Below, in pieces: positions 1-9,400 of a stretch of DNA of 64,000 nucleotides. Numbering within the stretch: position 1 is the first letter of the stretch; each line of letters starts with the position of its first letter. The notes below the pieces were generated by a model that was given only the letters and a program-made list of their open reading frames with translations, was not told the DNA's origin and ran no database searches. The DNA is taken from contig JAFZPP010000040.1 of NCBI GenBank assembly GCA_017550285.1, positions 62,001 through 126,000 of the forward strand. Direction: 5' to 3'. The DNA is from Oscillospiraceae bacterium (lineage in GTDB: Bacteria; Bacillota; Clostridia; Oscillospirales; Ruminococcaceae). The translations under genes and the position numbers were made by a program.

Positions 1-2
1 TG

Positions 3-1364
3 CTCTGGCTGCTGCAAACCGTCTTTTTGCAGCAGTTCTATGACGGCATGATCATCCAAAACACGGTTTCCGCTGCGGACAGTATTGTATCACAATTCGG
101 CAGCGACCGGATCGCCGATTATATTGATGAAATATCCAGAGAAAACTCCATTGTTGTCTATGTGACAGATACAGAGGGCAATCTTCTTTACAGCTCCGAT
201 GAATTCCGGAAGCTGCAAGGAAAGCATAACGAACGGGAAGACCGCGGCGAAAAGGCGTTCAAAGGCGACCGCCTGCAATACAGGGAACTGCCTGAAAACT
301 TCGGCACATTTCTGCAAATGCTCCGTACATCAGAGGACGGCACTGCCGAGCTGCGCACGGATGATCTGTATGCTTACGGCAAGTATATCACATTCTGCGG
401 CGAGGATGCCGTGCTGTATCTCGGTGCAGTGCTGGGAGCCGTCGGTTCAGCGGCGCGCATCATCCGGACGCAGCTGCTCTGGGTGACGCTGCTGTCTGTG
501 GCTGTCGGGTTTGTGCTGGCATGGTTCCTCTCCCGCAGCTTTGCAAAGCCGATTGCACAGCTCAATGAAAAAGCACATAAGCTCGGCGATCATCAGCAGG
601 ATTTACCGTTCACAGAGGGCTTCTGTTCAGAACTGGATGATCTGAACGGCACGCTGAACAAAACCGCCGAAAAACTGAAACAGAACAGAGACTTTCAGAA
701 TGAGTTTCTTGCAAATGTATCCCATGACCTGCGCACACCACTGACCATGATCAAAGGCTATGCGGAGATGATACGCGATATTTCCCGCGAGGATGAACAG
801 CAGTGTGCGGCGGATGTTGCGGTGATTGTTGAGGAATCCGACCGGCTGACTGCGCTTGTCAATGAGATTCTGGAATACTCCGAATTACAGATGACCGATA
901 AAGAGCCGGTCGCGGAACAGGTCGATCTCAGCGAGATCGTCACCTCTGTCACAGACAGCTTCGAGAATCTGTATGCAAAGGACGGATTCCGTTTTGTGCG
1001 CAGCATTGCAGAAGGCTTGCAAATCAGCGGCAATGCGTCCCGACTGCAAAGAGCCGTCTATAATCTGCTCGACAATGCAGTTCGTCATGCCGGAGAAGAC
1101 AAATGGATCGGCGTCACGATCAACTCCGACGGACAGACTGCGGCGGTAGAGATTTCCGATCACGGCAGCGGCATTGCGCCGGAGGAAATCGAGCGCATCT
1201 GGGAGAAATACTATACAAACCGCCAGCGGCGCGGCAAGGGCGTTTCCGGTCTGGGGCTTGCAATCGTGAAGCAGACTGTCACAATGCAGGGCGGCAGATG
1301 CGAAGTCACGTCGGAACCGGACAAAGGCAGTACATTCCGGATTCTGCTGCCGATCAGCACATAA
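3..1364 (+). CDS. Sensor histidine kinase, 5' end outside the window
   Basis: Membrane two-component sensor kinase. The frame is already open at base 3 and reads a hydrophobic stretch, so the true start and first membrane helix lie upstream. Counting from the TTG at 27: an extracytoplasmic sensor region (about 1-145), a second membrane helix (about 148-168), HAMP linker, then the HisKA H-box NVSHDLRTPL with the phospho-acceptor His near 233. The ATP-binding domain follows with N-box (NLLDNAVRH), G1 (DHGSGI) and G2 (GLGLAIVKQ). All catalytic boxes are intact. The stimulus cannot be read from the sequence. The partner response regulator is not in the window and presumably lies just upstream. 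A strong terminator follows directly. Confidence 0.93.
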   Translation, partial: LWLLQTVFLQQFYDGMIIQNTVSAADSIVSQFGSDRIADYIDEISRENSIVVYVTDTEGNLLYSSDEFRKLQGKHNEREDRGEKAFKGDRLQYRELPENFGTFLQMLRTSEDGTAELRTDDLYAYGKYITFCGEDAVLYLGAVLGAVGSAARIIRTQLLWVTLLSVAVGFVLAWFLSRSFAKPIAQLNEKAHKLGDHQQDLPFTEGFCSELDDLNGTLNKTAEKLKQNRDFQNEFLANVSHDLRTPLTMIKGYAEMIRDISREDEQQCAADVAVIVEESDRLTALVNEILEYSELQMTDKEPVAEQVDLSEIVTSVTDSFENLYAKDGFRFVRSIAEGLQISGNASRLQRAVYNLLDNAVRHAGEDKWIGVTINSDGQTAAVEISDHGSGIAPEEIERIWEKYYTNRQRRGKGVSGLGLAIVKQTVTMQGGRCEVTSEPDKGSTFRILLPIST

Positions 1365-1372
1365 TATCTTTC

Positions 1373-1403
1373 ATGCCTCCGGCGCAATCCGGAGGCATTT
1401 TTT
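1373..1403 (+). terminator. Intrinsic terminator after the histidine kinase
   Basis: Perfect 10-bp stem ATGCCTCCGG / CCGGAGGCAT with a 6-nt loop, running into a T tract. It closes the histidine kinase transcript 9 bases after the stop codon. Confidence 0.9.
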
Positions 1404-1573
1404 GTTTCATCATATTTATATCACAGAATCCACTTGTTTTCCCGAAAGATTCCTCATTTCTCTAACTTTAATTCCAAAATTCATTCATTCTCCTTTCAAA
1501 TTCAACCGTTATAATCATACTTGTAAGAACGAAACACCGCCGAAAACGGCACAATCTGAAAGGATGGTTTATA

Positions 1574-2827
1574 ATGAATCAAAAGAATCACAACGGTCAC
1601 TCTATTATGAAGGTTACTGCGGCACTGGCTGCTATGCTGCTTGTATCGGGCACATCTATCGGGATGTATAAGCTGATTGACGAACTCGGAACGGATATTC
1701 CGGCATACAGCGTATCGGAAAACGCCGCAGAATCAGACAACACCGATCAAACAGAGAAAGCGGATCATACCGCCGTTCAGGCAGAGAATATGAGCTGGGT
1801 AGAGCTTGCCTCCCCTGCCGATGCACTGACGGTTCCGGAAATCGTGGAAAAGGCAATGCCTTCCGCGGTCGGCATCCGTTCAACCTTTACATATACAACC
1901 CAGAGCACCGGTTATTCCGGATTCGGATTCGGCGGAATGCGCGGCAATGCACAGCCCGCAGCACAGGAGGCAACAGCTTCCGGCAGCGGCATCATCATGA
2001 GCAGCGACGGATATATCATCACGAATGCCCATGTAATCTACGATACCGAAAGTGAATACAAAATGGGAAAGGCTTCTTCTGTCAGCGTGGTCATGGGCGA
2101 GAATCACGATATTGAATATGAGGCGGAAATTGTCGGCTATGACATTCAGACGGACCTTGCCGTGCTGAAAATTGATGCGGAAGGGCTCACGCCTGCCGAA
2201 TTCGGCAACAGCGATGATCTGCGGGTCGGCGAACTGGTCGTTGCAATCGGCAATCCGCTCGGATTTGAACTCTACGGCACCACAACCTGCGGCATTGTAT
2301 CTGCAAAGAACCGCGAAGTGCAGCTTGAAGACAGAACTATGACACTGATTCAGACCGATGCTGCGATCAATGCAGGAAACTCCGGCGGTATGCTGCTCAA
2401 TTCCTACGGACAGGTCATCGGCATCAACTCCATGAAAATGGGTTCCTCCTACGGCGAGGCAAGCGTCGAAGGTCTTGGTTTTGCCATTCCGATCTCCGAT
2501 GCAGCCGAGATTATCAAGTCGCTCATCACTGAAGGCTATGTGACCGGCAGACCGCTGCTCGGCATCAACGGTACAACGATTACCGAAGATATGGCGGCGC
2601 TTTATCATCTCCCGCATGGCGTGTATGTTTACAGCGCATCAACTGACAGTTTGCAGCAGGGTGATGTGATTACTGCGATTGACGGCACGACAGTCACCAC
2701 AATGGAGGAGCTGAATACGCAGAAAAATCTGCATCAGGCAGGCGAAACCGTGACGCTGGGCATCATCCGCAAGGGTGAAGAGCTGGATGTACAGATCACT
2801 TTGCAGGAAAGCAGACCGGAGGAATAA
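1574..2827 (+). CDS. htrA: HtrA/DegP-type membrane-anchored serine protease with PDZ domain
   Basis: Surface quality-control protease. A short cytoplasmic N terminus is followed by one membrane helix (about 13-33), a low-complexity linker, a trypsin-like domain and one C-terminal PDZ domain (about 318-412). The catalytic triad is complete: His153 in NAHV, Asp194 in TDLAVLKI and Ser270 in GNSGG. The length (417 aa) is usual for single-PDZ HtrA of Gram-positive bacteria. The ATG at 1574 is preceded by AAAGGATG at 7-bp spacing. A TATAAT at 1510-1515 is a possible -10 box without a clear -35 box. Family members degrade misfolded exported proteins. The gene stands alone between two terminators. 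Confidence 0.95.
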   Translation: MNQKNHNGHSIMKVTAALAAMLLVSGTSIGMYKLIDELGTDIPAYSVSENAAESDNTDQTEKADHTAVQAENMSWVELASPADALTVPEIVEKAMPSAVGIRSTFTYTTQSTGYSGFGFGGMRGNAQPAAQEATASGSGIIMSSDGYIITNAHVIYDTESEYKMGKASSVSVVMGENHDIEYEAEIVGYDIQTDLAVLKIDAEGLTPAEFGNSDDLRVGELVVAIGNPLGFELYGTTTCGIVSAKNREVQLEDRTMTLIQTDAAINAGNSGGMLLNSYGQVIGINSMKMGSSYGEASVEGLGFAIPISDAAEIIKSLITEGYVTGRPLLGINGTTITEDMAALYHLPHGVYVYSASTDSLQQGDVITAIDGTTVTTMEELNTQKNLHQAGETVTLGIIRKGEELDVQITLQESRPEE

Positions 2828-2905
2828 TCCTGATTTTTACAGCTTCCGGTATTATTCTTTCTGCCGCTGTGCAGAAGCCATAACCGAATGAACACTGAAA
2901 TCCAA

Positions 2906-2938
2906 AACGTGGGGAACCGGAAGGTTCTCCGCGTTTTT
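2906..2938 (+). terminator. Intrinsic terminator after htrA
   Basis: Stem AACGTGGGGAACC / GGTTCTCCGCGTT (13 bp with two G-U pairs) with a 4-nt loop, followed by a T run. Confidence 0.85.
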
Positions 2939-2963
2939 GCATTATGAACGCGCAAATAATGAC

Positions 2964-2993
2964 TTGACAAGTGCATTTTTCGTTTGTTATAAT
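2964..2993 (+). promoter_or_regulatory. Consensus sigma-A promoter of the MutS-like gene
   Basis: TTGACA at 2964-2969 and TATAAT at 2988-2993 with an 18-bp spacer, about 35 bp before the start codon at 3030. Confidence 0.85.
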
Positions 2994-3029
2994 AAATGCA
3001 ATATACTCCAAAGAATCTGAGGTGGCATC

Positions 3030-4664
3030 ATGCAAAACATCAGTCTTTTGGCGCCTGATTCGACAGGCGGCTGCTTTGCGCTCAGCGATCTCACCGCCAA
3101 TGATCTCGGGATTGCGTTTCTTGCAGATCATATCTGCGAAATCTCGACCGAACGGAATATTATCCGGAAAACCCTGCGGAATATGCCGGTCAGTCCGGAA
3201 ATCATCCGTTACCGTCAGGATGTTTACAGAGAACTGCGCGCCGATCCGGCACTCTGCACAGAGCTCTACAAAATCTGCGATTCCCTGCGTTTTTCCTTCA
3301 ATGACCGCCCGATTCAGATCGGGAGCAATTCCACAATCTGGGAGCTGATTCAGCGCTTTCGCTCACTGGAGCATTATCTCCGCTCCGTGCTGAAGCTGCG
3401 CGATCTCTTCGCAGACCGGACATTCACTTCCGAGGGCATGCAGCGCTTTTCAGGATTTGTCAGCGAACTCGGCAAGGACAGCGGCTTTGATGCGCTGCTG
3501 GAGGATATCTCCGCACTCGATGACAATGTCTACAGCATCCGCAGCATCACAATCGGCGTCAATCTGAATCCGGATTTTTATCCGCATGAGGTCGGCATCG
3601 TCTCGCTGAACAAGTATTATTTCAACGAACAAACCGCGCTTCAGCGGTTCATGGCATTTCACCGGAAAGATCAGGTCTCGGACAAGGACCTCTATCCGTT
3701 TTCCATGGAAATGCACGATGACCCGTGGGACTGGTTTGAGAAGCACTGCTACGGCATCCAGACACCGCAGCGCGCGTCCGACAGCGTGCTCATGAACAGC
3801 CTGACCGCGATTGTCGAACGCATGCTCCCCTCTCTGACCGCAAAACTAAAGAAGGTGCTTGATAAATACGTACATGTCAACGGCAGGGCGCTTGCCGATC
3901 TTGCAGATGAACTGCTGTTTTATCTGCGGTTTATCGGTCTGGAACAGAAGCTCACTGCGCACGGATTCCCCTGCTGTGATGCGGCGGAATCCGCAGATGA
4001 TACTGCTCTGGACGGCTTTTATAACATCAAGCTGGCGATTCTTTCCATGCAGGGTGAGCTCGCCGAGCAGGTTGTCAGCAACGATATCGCCTTCACAAAA
4101 GCGCAGACCGTGCAGATTCTGACCGGCCCGAACCGCGGCGGCAAAACGATCCTGACGCAGGGCATCGGGCTTGCATTTCTGCTGTATCAGTCCGGCGTAT
4201 TCGTTCCGGCAGCCGCTGCGAAAATCCGCCTCTGTGACGGCATCTATACGCATTTTCCGGTGGAGGAGGAGCGCACCGTGTCGCTTGGACGGCTCGGTGA
4301 AGAAGCCGAACGCTGCCGCGAAATCTGCAAAACAGCAACTTCGAACAGCCTGCTGCTCTTCAACGAATCCTTCGCCACGACCAGCCATACCGAATCGCTC
4401 TATATTGCAGAAGATGTGCTGAAATATCTCTGCTGTCTCGGTGCACGCACGGTCTTCAATACACATATGCATGAGCTCGCGGAGCACTGTGATATGCTCT
4501 GTGAATCGGATGCGGCGGTCTGCAAGGCTGTCAGCGTGGTCATGGAAAATGATGCGGCGCAGAAATATAAAATCAGCCGCCGGAAGCCCGACGGCAAAAG
4601 CTATGCCCATGTCATTGCACAGCAGTACGGCATCACATTCGAGCAGCTCAGCGAAAATCTTTGA
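3030..4664 (+). CDS. MutS-family ATPase (short MutS-like protein)
   Basis: A protein of the MutS superfamily that keeps the helical core and the C-terminal ABC-type ATPase but is much shorter (544 aa) than mismatch-repair MutS. It lacks a recognisable N-terminal mismatch-binding domain and the Smr nuclease of MutS2. Walker A is GPNRGGKT (366-373). The Walker B region reads LLLFNESFA (441-449), with Asn where classical MutS has Asp; this looks like a trait of the subfamily rather than damage. A late NTHMHEL motif fits the ATPase H-loop. It is read with the following hydrolase from the promoter at 2964. The cellular role is unknown; mismatch repair should not be assumed. Confidence 0.88.
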   Translation: MQNISLLAPDSTGGCFALSDLTANDLGIAFLADHICEISTERNIIRKTLRNMPVSPEIIRYRQDVYRELRADPALCTELYKICDSLRFSFNDRPIQIGSNSTIWELIQRFRSLEHYLRSVLKLRDLFADRTFTSEGMQRFSGFVSELGKDSGFDALLEDISALDDNVYSIRSITIGVNLNPDFYPHEVGIVSLNKYYFNEQTALQRFMAFHRKDQVSDKDLYPFSMEMHDDPWDWFEKHCYGIQTPQRASDSVLMNSLTAIVERMLPSLTAKLKKVLDKYVHVNGRALADLADELLFYLRFIGLEQKLTAHGFPCCDAAESADDTALDGFYNIKLAILSMQGELAEQVVSNDIAFTKAQTVQILTGPNRGGKTILTQGIGLAFLLYQSGVFVPAAAAKIRLCDGIYTHFPVEEERTVSLGRLGEEAERCREICKTATSNSLLLFNESFATTSHTESLYIAEDVLKYLCCLGARTVFNTHMHELAEHCDMLCESDAAVCKAVSVVMENDAAQKYKISRRKPDGKSYAHVIAQQYGITFEQLSENL

Positions 4665-4678
4665 AATGAGGTGTACCG

Positions 4679-5539
4679 ATGTCCTTGCAGACATTTCTGT
4701 ACCGCCGGATGTGCACAAAAGCCGACGCCAAACGCGATGCCGGACTTACGGTTCCGGATGATCTCGAAATCACGCAGAATCTCCCGTACAGCGGAGACCC
4801 GAAATGGCAGATTCTCGATCTTTACCGCCCGAAGCAGCGCGCCGGCAGGCTGCCCGTCATCGTCAGTTTTCACGGCGGCGGCTGGGTCTACGGCACCAAG
4901 GAAACCTACCGCTTCTACTGCATGTCTCTCGCACAGCAGGGCTTTGCGGTCGTCAATCCGACCTACCGTCTTGCGCCGGAGCACCGTTTTCCGGCTGCCT
5001 TTGCGGATATCGCGGCTGTCTATGCATTTGTCATGCAGCATGCAGACGAATATGAATTTGATACAGAGCATATTTTCGGCATCGGGGATTCCTCCGGCGC
5101 GAACGGTACGGCAGCATTTGCGCTGCTGCTGACAAATCCGGATTACGCCCCAAAATTCCCCGTGAAACCGCCGGAGGGTCTGCGGCTCTGCGGCATCGGC
5201 TTAAACTGCGGGGTATATTCCATGGAAGGCAAAAAGAACTCGATGCGCGATCTGCTGCCGCAGGAGAATCCCGATGCAGCGCTTGATCTGCTTGATATCC
5301 CGAAGCATATCACGGCAGCATTTCCGCCCTGTTATCTGATGACGGCGCACGGCGATTTCAATGCATCGCAGCCGCAGACACTGATTCCGGCGCTGAAACG
5401 CTGCGGCGTCCCGTATCAGTGCAAAATCTGGGGTGATGCGCAGAATCCGCTCGGGCATGTCTTCCACTGCAATATGCGGGATGCACATGCCGCTGCCGCG
5501 AACAGCGAGGAGCTTGCCTTCTTCCGTGCGCTGCTCTGA
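4679..5539 (+). CDS. Alpha/beta hydrolase, hormone-sensitive-lipase (HSL) type esterase
   Basis: Probable cytoplasmic carboxylesterase of 286 aa. The oxyanion-hole motif HGGGW is at 65-69, and the nucleophile elbow GDSSG puts the serine at 138. The C-terminal part should supply the Asp and His of the triad; a plausible His lies in GHVFH near 260. No signal peptide is seen. The ATG at 4679 has GAGGTG 5 bp upstream and starts 14 bp after the MutS-like gene, so the two are probably co-transcribed. The substrate is unknown. Confidence 0.88.
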   Translation: MSLQTFLYRRMCTKADAKRDAGLTVPDDLEITQNLPYSGDPKWQILDLYRPKQRAGRLPVIVSFHGGGWVYGTKETYRFYCMSLAQQGFAVVNPTYRLAPEHRFPAAFADIAAVYAFVMQHADEYEFDTEHIFGIGDSSGANGTAAFALLLTNPDYAPKFPVKPPEGLRLCGIGLNCGVYSMEGKKNSMRDLLPQENPDAALDLLDIPKHITAAFPPCYLMTAHGDFNASQPQTLIPALKRCGVPYQCKIWGDAQNPLGHVFHCNMRDAHAAAANSEELAFFRALL

Positions 5540-5560
5540 CGGCAAACCGACACAGAATAC

Positions 5561-5601
5561 AAAACGGCAGATGCATGCGATTCCCGCAGCTCTGCCGTTT
5601 T
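5561..5601. terminator. Bidirectional terminator between convergent genes
   Basis: Perfect 10-bp stem AAAACGGCAG / CTGCCGTTTT with A and T flanks, usable from both sides. It lies between the hydrolase (+) and the end of the DNA-damage operon (-) and touches the YolD-like stop codon. Confidence 0.85.
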
Positions 5602-6023
5602 TATATCTGCCCGTCCGTATCGTCAGCCGGCATCAGCTTGCAGACAGACTGCACCGGAATCCGCGTACCGTCTGTGAAAATCAGCATATGCTCTGCCGCA
5701 TCATAATGCCGGAACACGCCTGTATAGTTCACATATCTGCCGCCTGCCTTGCGTGCATCCGGCTGAAAAAATATCAGTGCAGCGGTCGGATGCATCGGTT
5801 CTGCATCCAGCAGCCGCTGAAATGCCGCATCCAGTGCCGCAAGATCATCCTCCGCCATCGCCGTGCGCACATCGGTCAGACGCGCCGTTTCACCGATCTT
5901 CTCATCATAGCCTGTCAGCGCGGCAAATGCCGCAAACTGCACGGCACGGTCAGCAATCGGCATCTGCCTGCGCGTTTTGGAAACATGATGCGGCAGATTG
6001 ATAATATCCGAAAAATCGTCCAT
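5601..6023 (-). CDS. YolD-like protein, last gene of the S24/Y-polymerase operon
   Basis: 140-aa soluble protein with the N-terminal motif of the YolD-like family: HHVSKTRRQM followed by AVQFAAFAALTGYD. In Firmicutes these proteins are commonly encoded beside UmuC/UvrX-type Y-family polymerases and are thought to act with them. Here the gene starts 10 bp after the stop of the broken Y-family polymerase. The C-terminal half (VNYTGVFRHYD, LIFTDGTRIPV) fits the beta-rich YolD fold. Biochemical function is unknown. Confidence 0.82.
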   Translation of the reverse strand: MDDFSDIINLPHHVSKTRRQMPIADRAVQFAAFAALTGYDEKIGETARLTDVRTAMAEDDLAALDAAFQRLLDAEPMHPTAALIFFQPDARKAGGRYVNYTGVFRHYDAAEHMLIFTDGTRIPVQSVCKLMPADDTDGQI

Positions 6024-6032
6024 TGCCGCACC

Positions 6033-7503
6033 TCATGCCTTGTGTCCGCCGACCTGCCCGTTCCGTTCGCGGGCTGTCGCACCCTCCTGAAAATTCATCC
6101 CCTTGAGCACGGCGTTTTTCCCGTATCTGCTTTTTAACACGAGCATCGCCTCCTGTAGCTTCCGCTCCTTCGCAAGCGTGATTTTTTCCTGCGCACGCTT
6201 GCGTTCCAGTGCCTCGACGTCGTCAAACAGCCCGTACTGCACCGGCGCATCCTCCGCGGGAATCATCTCCTCCGCAGTCACATGATTTGCCGTGACATTC
6301 AGCCGCCGGACATACAGATCGCTGTCGATGATGCTGTCATAGAGCCGCATCACTGCCGCAAGAATGATCTTCGCCGATGCCGTATGCCTGCCGAGACTGA
6401 CCGACCCGTGCGCCGGCTTCGGCACGGTTTTGCCGTAATGATTCCGCGTCAGCGTGCCGGTATAGTGATCCGGAATGCCGGTGTGATCGTAGCCGATATG
6501 CAGCACGATCTGATCGGCTGCAACGCCCTTGCGCACCATATCCAGCACGAGCAGATCGGTCATTTCGCGCACAATCAGCCGTGCCTTTCCCGCTGCATAG
6601 GGCGTCGAGAGCACCTGCCCCTGCGACAGACTGTGATTGACCGGACGGTACGCCTTGATTGCTGCAATCGTACAGGGCTCCCAGCCCCATGCATGGTCAA
6701 TCAGCAGCTCCGCTTTGACGCCGAATGCCTTGTACAGCGCATTTTCATTGTATTCCGAGCAGCGTGCCAGCTGCCCCATATTATAGATGTGCATGGCTTC
6801 GAGCCGCCTTGCAATGCCGCCGCCGATCTGCCAGAAATCGGTGATCGGCGTATGCGCCCAGAGCTGCTTCCGGTAGGACATTTCATCGAGCGACGCAATG
6901 CGCACGCCGTCCTTGTCGGGCGGCATTTTCTTTGCTGTAATATCCGAGATACAGATTCGTGCCGATGCCTGCGGTCGCGGTAATACCGGAGACTTGCAGC
7001 ACATCGCGTATCATCTGCATCACCAGATCATGCGCCGAGCAGTGATAGGTCTCCAGATAGTTCGTCACATCAATGAACACCTCGTCGATTGAATAGACAT
7101 GGATATCCTCCGGCGCGATGTATTTCAGATAGGTCTTATAGATCATCGCGCTGACCTGCATATAGCGGCGCATCTGCGGCGGTGCGACGACATAGCCGAT
7201 CTCTAGCGACGGATTCTGCGCAAGTTCATCCGCATAGTAGGATTTGCCGGTAAACTGCCGGTGCGGCGCATGCTGACGGCGGCGTTCATTCGCCTGTGCC
7301 ACCTTCTGCACAACCTCAAAGAGCCGCGGTCGTCCCGGCACACCGATTGCCTTCAGAGACGGCGATACCGCAAGGCAGATCGTTTTCTCGGTGCGGCTCA
7401 GATCGGCGACGACCAGATTCGTATTGAGCGGATCAAGCCCCCGTTCGACGCACTCCGCCGATGCGTAAAACGATTTCAGGTCAATCGCGGCATAAACCGG
7501 CAT
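6033..7503 (-). pseudogene. Y-family DNA polymerase (UmuC/UvrX type), interrupted by a frameshift
   Basis: Translesion polymerase gene split between two frames. The N-terminal part (from ATG 7503, behind GGGAGG at 8-bp spacing) has the catalytic Asp in AAIDLKSFYAS and the YSIDEVFID active-site motif. It stays in frame to TAGIGTNLYL (base 6946), then runs out of frame. The palm, little-finger and C-terminal parts resume one frame away at DITAKKMPPDKDG (from base 6944) and stay open to 6033. Family members read TNLYLAK-A-MDI here, so about five residues are missing; a loss of 14 nt explains both the missing residues and the frame change. Either the gene is inactive or the sequence has a local error. 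The rest shows no decay. Confidence 0.85.
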
Positions 7504-7536
7504 CGTGCGCACCTCCCGTCTCTGCGCTTCGGCAAA

Positions 7537-7983
7537 TCAGTTTTCCTGCATCAACATCTCACGCGTGAAAATCTTATTCAGACTGCCGGGTGCAATGACG
7601 ATTCCGGCAATATCGCTTTCCTCAATGCAGCGCTGCCGCACATCCGCAAAGCTGACGATACCGATGTGAATATGATCGCCGAACATGCCGGTCATCGCCC
7701 GATATTCCAGAAACAGCGGAATAAAATCCCTGCCGTCCGGCGCGGTGATCTTCCGCAGATGCATCATGCCGCCGGATGCTTCCGTCGCAGGCGCAAATGC
7801 AGCAGGCATCTCATCCAGACAGATCAGCGCAGAACCGGCAGCCTGCATCTGCGCGGCATGTACCGTATAATGCAGCGCTTCATCCGGTTTCTCCGGCGGC
7901 AGCGGCAGACCGTCCGCACCGCAGGGATCGCCGTCACAATAGACGGGGCACATAAACAGATCATTCAGCAGATTGATTTCCAT
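7537..7983 (-). CDS. SseB-like protein
   Basis: 148-aa soluble protein resembling the SseB N-terminal domain family: a DGRDFIPLFLEYRAM segment followed by an AGIVIAPGS...FTREML segment. The family's function is poorly known; in enteric bacteria it is linked to enhanced serine sensitivity. The ATG at 7983 is chosen because CGGAGGAAATATT precedes it and it starts 13 bp after the previous gene; the frame stays open further upstream but would overlap that gene. It sits inside the S24-regulator/polymerase operon, 33 bp before the polymerase gene. Confidence 0.7.
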   Translation of the reverse strand: MEINLLNDLFMCPVYCDGDPCGADGLPLPPEKPDEALHYTVHAAQMQAAGSALICLDEMPAAFAPATEASGGMMHLRKITAPDGRDFIPLFLEYRAMTGMFGDHIHIGIVSFADVRQRCIEESDIAGIVIAPGSLNKIFTREMLMQEN

Positions 7984-7996
7984 AATATTTCCTCCG

Positions 7997-8215
7997 TTAT
8001 CTGATATTCTCCGGCGGAACGCCGTATCGTGCATAAAAATCGTCAATATACTGCTCCGAGCGCACAAGCTCTGCATAGCGCAGCTTATGCGTTTTCCGGT
8101 CATAAAACCCGATCATCCGCTCGCCGGTGCAGATACTCGCCTCGGTTTTGATATCCGCCGCCGTAAAGGGCGCAGGAATCGGCAGAATCTCTTTTTTCCG
8201 GTGAAAGAGCTTCAT
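7997..8215 (-). CDS. Small hypothetical protein in the DNA-damage operon
   Basis: 72-aa soluble, charged protein (MKLFHRKKE... PPENIR), not recognised. Its start codon overlaps the SRAP stop codon by one base (TGATG), and the next gene starts 13 bp after its end, so it is translationally coupled and very likely real. No signal peptide, membrane helix or metal site is visible. Confidence 0.75.
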   Translation of the reverse strand: MKLFHRKKEILPIPAPFTAADIKTEASICTGERMIGFYDRKTHKLRYAELVRSEQYIDDFYARYGVPPENIR

Positions 8216-8847
8216 CAGATCACCTTCTCTGTCATCATATGGACCGGCGCTCTCTTCGCAATTTCGTTCGGATCGCCGTCCGGACGAATCCAGTCCGCAA
8301 TGCTCTCCTTACTGAGAATCAGCGGCATCCGGTCATGCAGTGCGCTGACATGCTCATCTGCCGGTCTGGTGATGACCGCAAACACCGGCACCTGTATGCC
8401 GCCGTGCGTTTCATACCGGTACAGCCCTGCAAGCCATGTCACATCGGCGCCCTCCGGCTGCACTGCATATTTTGCGCCGGTCATACGTTTTTTGCCGTCC
8501 GGCGAAGAAAAATGCTCCCATTCATAATACCATGATGCCGGTATGACGCAGCGCCGCCGGTACCATGAATCCTTCCAGAGCGGCTTATAATCCGCGGATT
8601 CCAGACGGCAGTTGACAACCGGCGCGCCGGTCTCCGGTACGGTAAATCCCCAGAGCATCGGAAACACCCCGATACCGCCGTTTTTATCTGGCGCCAGCAC
8701 TGCGGCAACATCGGTCGGATGCAGTTCCCCGCTCATTGTCAGCGGCTTACCGAGTGATACGATGATCCGATCGGCAAGCGACAGTCGCTTCGCACGGTCA
8801 ATATACGGGCAAAACACTGCCGGTTCCACATAAAACCGCGTACACAT
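8215..8847 (-). CDS. SRAP-domain protein (HMCES/YedK family), abasic-site protein crosslinker
   Basis: 210-aa SOS-response-associated peptidase family member. HMCES/YedK proteins form a stable covalent link to abasic sites in single-stranded DNA through the Cys at position 2. The key residues are present: Cys2, Asn79 (VVNCRLE), Glu109 (SWYYEWE) and His171 (LHDRMPL). The length matches YedK. It lies 21 bp downstream of thpR and overlaps the next gene by one base. Its place between a LexA-like regulator and a translesion polymerase fits a DNA-damage role. Confidence 0.93.
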   Translation of the reverse strand: MCTRFYVEPAVFCPYIDRAKRLSLADRIIVSLGKPLTMSGELHPTDVAAVLAPDKNGGIGVFPMLWGFTVPETGAPVVNCRLESADYKPLWKDSWYRRRCVIPASWYYEWEHFSSPDGKKRMTGAKYAVQPEGADVTWLAGLYRYETHGGIQVPVFAVITRPADEHVSALHDRMPLILSKESIADWIRPDGDPNEIAKRAPVHMMTEKVI

Positions 8848-8868
8848 TCGATCACCCCCGATGCGCTG

Positions 8869-9396
8869 TCAGAAGCACTGTCCTTCCGCGCCGGATTCCA
8901 CTGCACCGATCTCGGTATACTGTGCGCCGTGCTTTCCGAAATCCGAGCGCATCAGCGAAATCCGCTGTACGGTCATGCTTTCCTTTTTGAGCATAATATC
9001 CGAAAATGCCTGACTGCTCGCTGCATTCCGCAGCAGCGTAATATGCGGATAAAACTTTGTCCTGTCAAACGGAATACCGCGTTCCGCGAGCGCATGCCGC
9101 AGCTGCTTCACATATTTTTCGAGCGCCGGGCACGGTTCCGCACCCGCCCAGAGCAGATCGCCGAAATTGCCGATATACCCGTTCAGCGTCAGGACACACG
9201 GCGCAGGCGGGACGGATTCCATGGCTTCCAGAACCGCCTCCGGATCGTGATATTCCCCGAGAAAGCGCAGCGTCAGATGCAGATTCGGTTCGGGGATATA
9301 ATGCCCGCTGAAATTGTGCTGCCGCAGCGCATTCTGTGCGTCAGTCAGTGCTTTTTTCATGTTCTGCGCAAGGAGCACCGCAATAAACAGCCGCAT
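8869..9396 (-). CDS. thpR: RNA 2',3'-cyclic phosphodiesterase (2'-5' RNA ligase family)
   Basis: 175-aa member of the 2H phosphoesterase superfamily. Both signature motifs are present: HLTL at 40-43 and HITL at 118-121. ThpR hydrolyses 2',3'-cyclic phosphate RNA ends and can also ligate 2'-5' bonds. The start MRLFIAV at 9396 is chosen because it matches the family N terminus and lies 4 bp after the regulator stop. A longer frame upstream overlaps the regulator and is not supported. Confidence 0.92.
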   Translation of the reverse strand: MRLFIAVLLAQNMKKALTDAQNALRQHNFSGHYIPEPNLHLTLRFLGEYHDPEAVLEAMESVPPAPCVLTLNGYIGNFGDLLWAGAEPCPALEKYVKQLRHALAERGIPFDRTKFYPHITLLRNAASSQAFSDIMLKKESMTVQRISLMRSDFGKHGAQYTEIGAVESGAEGQCF

Positions 9397-9400
9397 GCGC

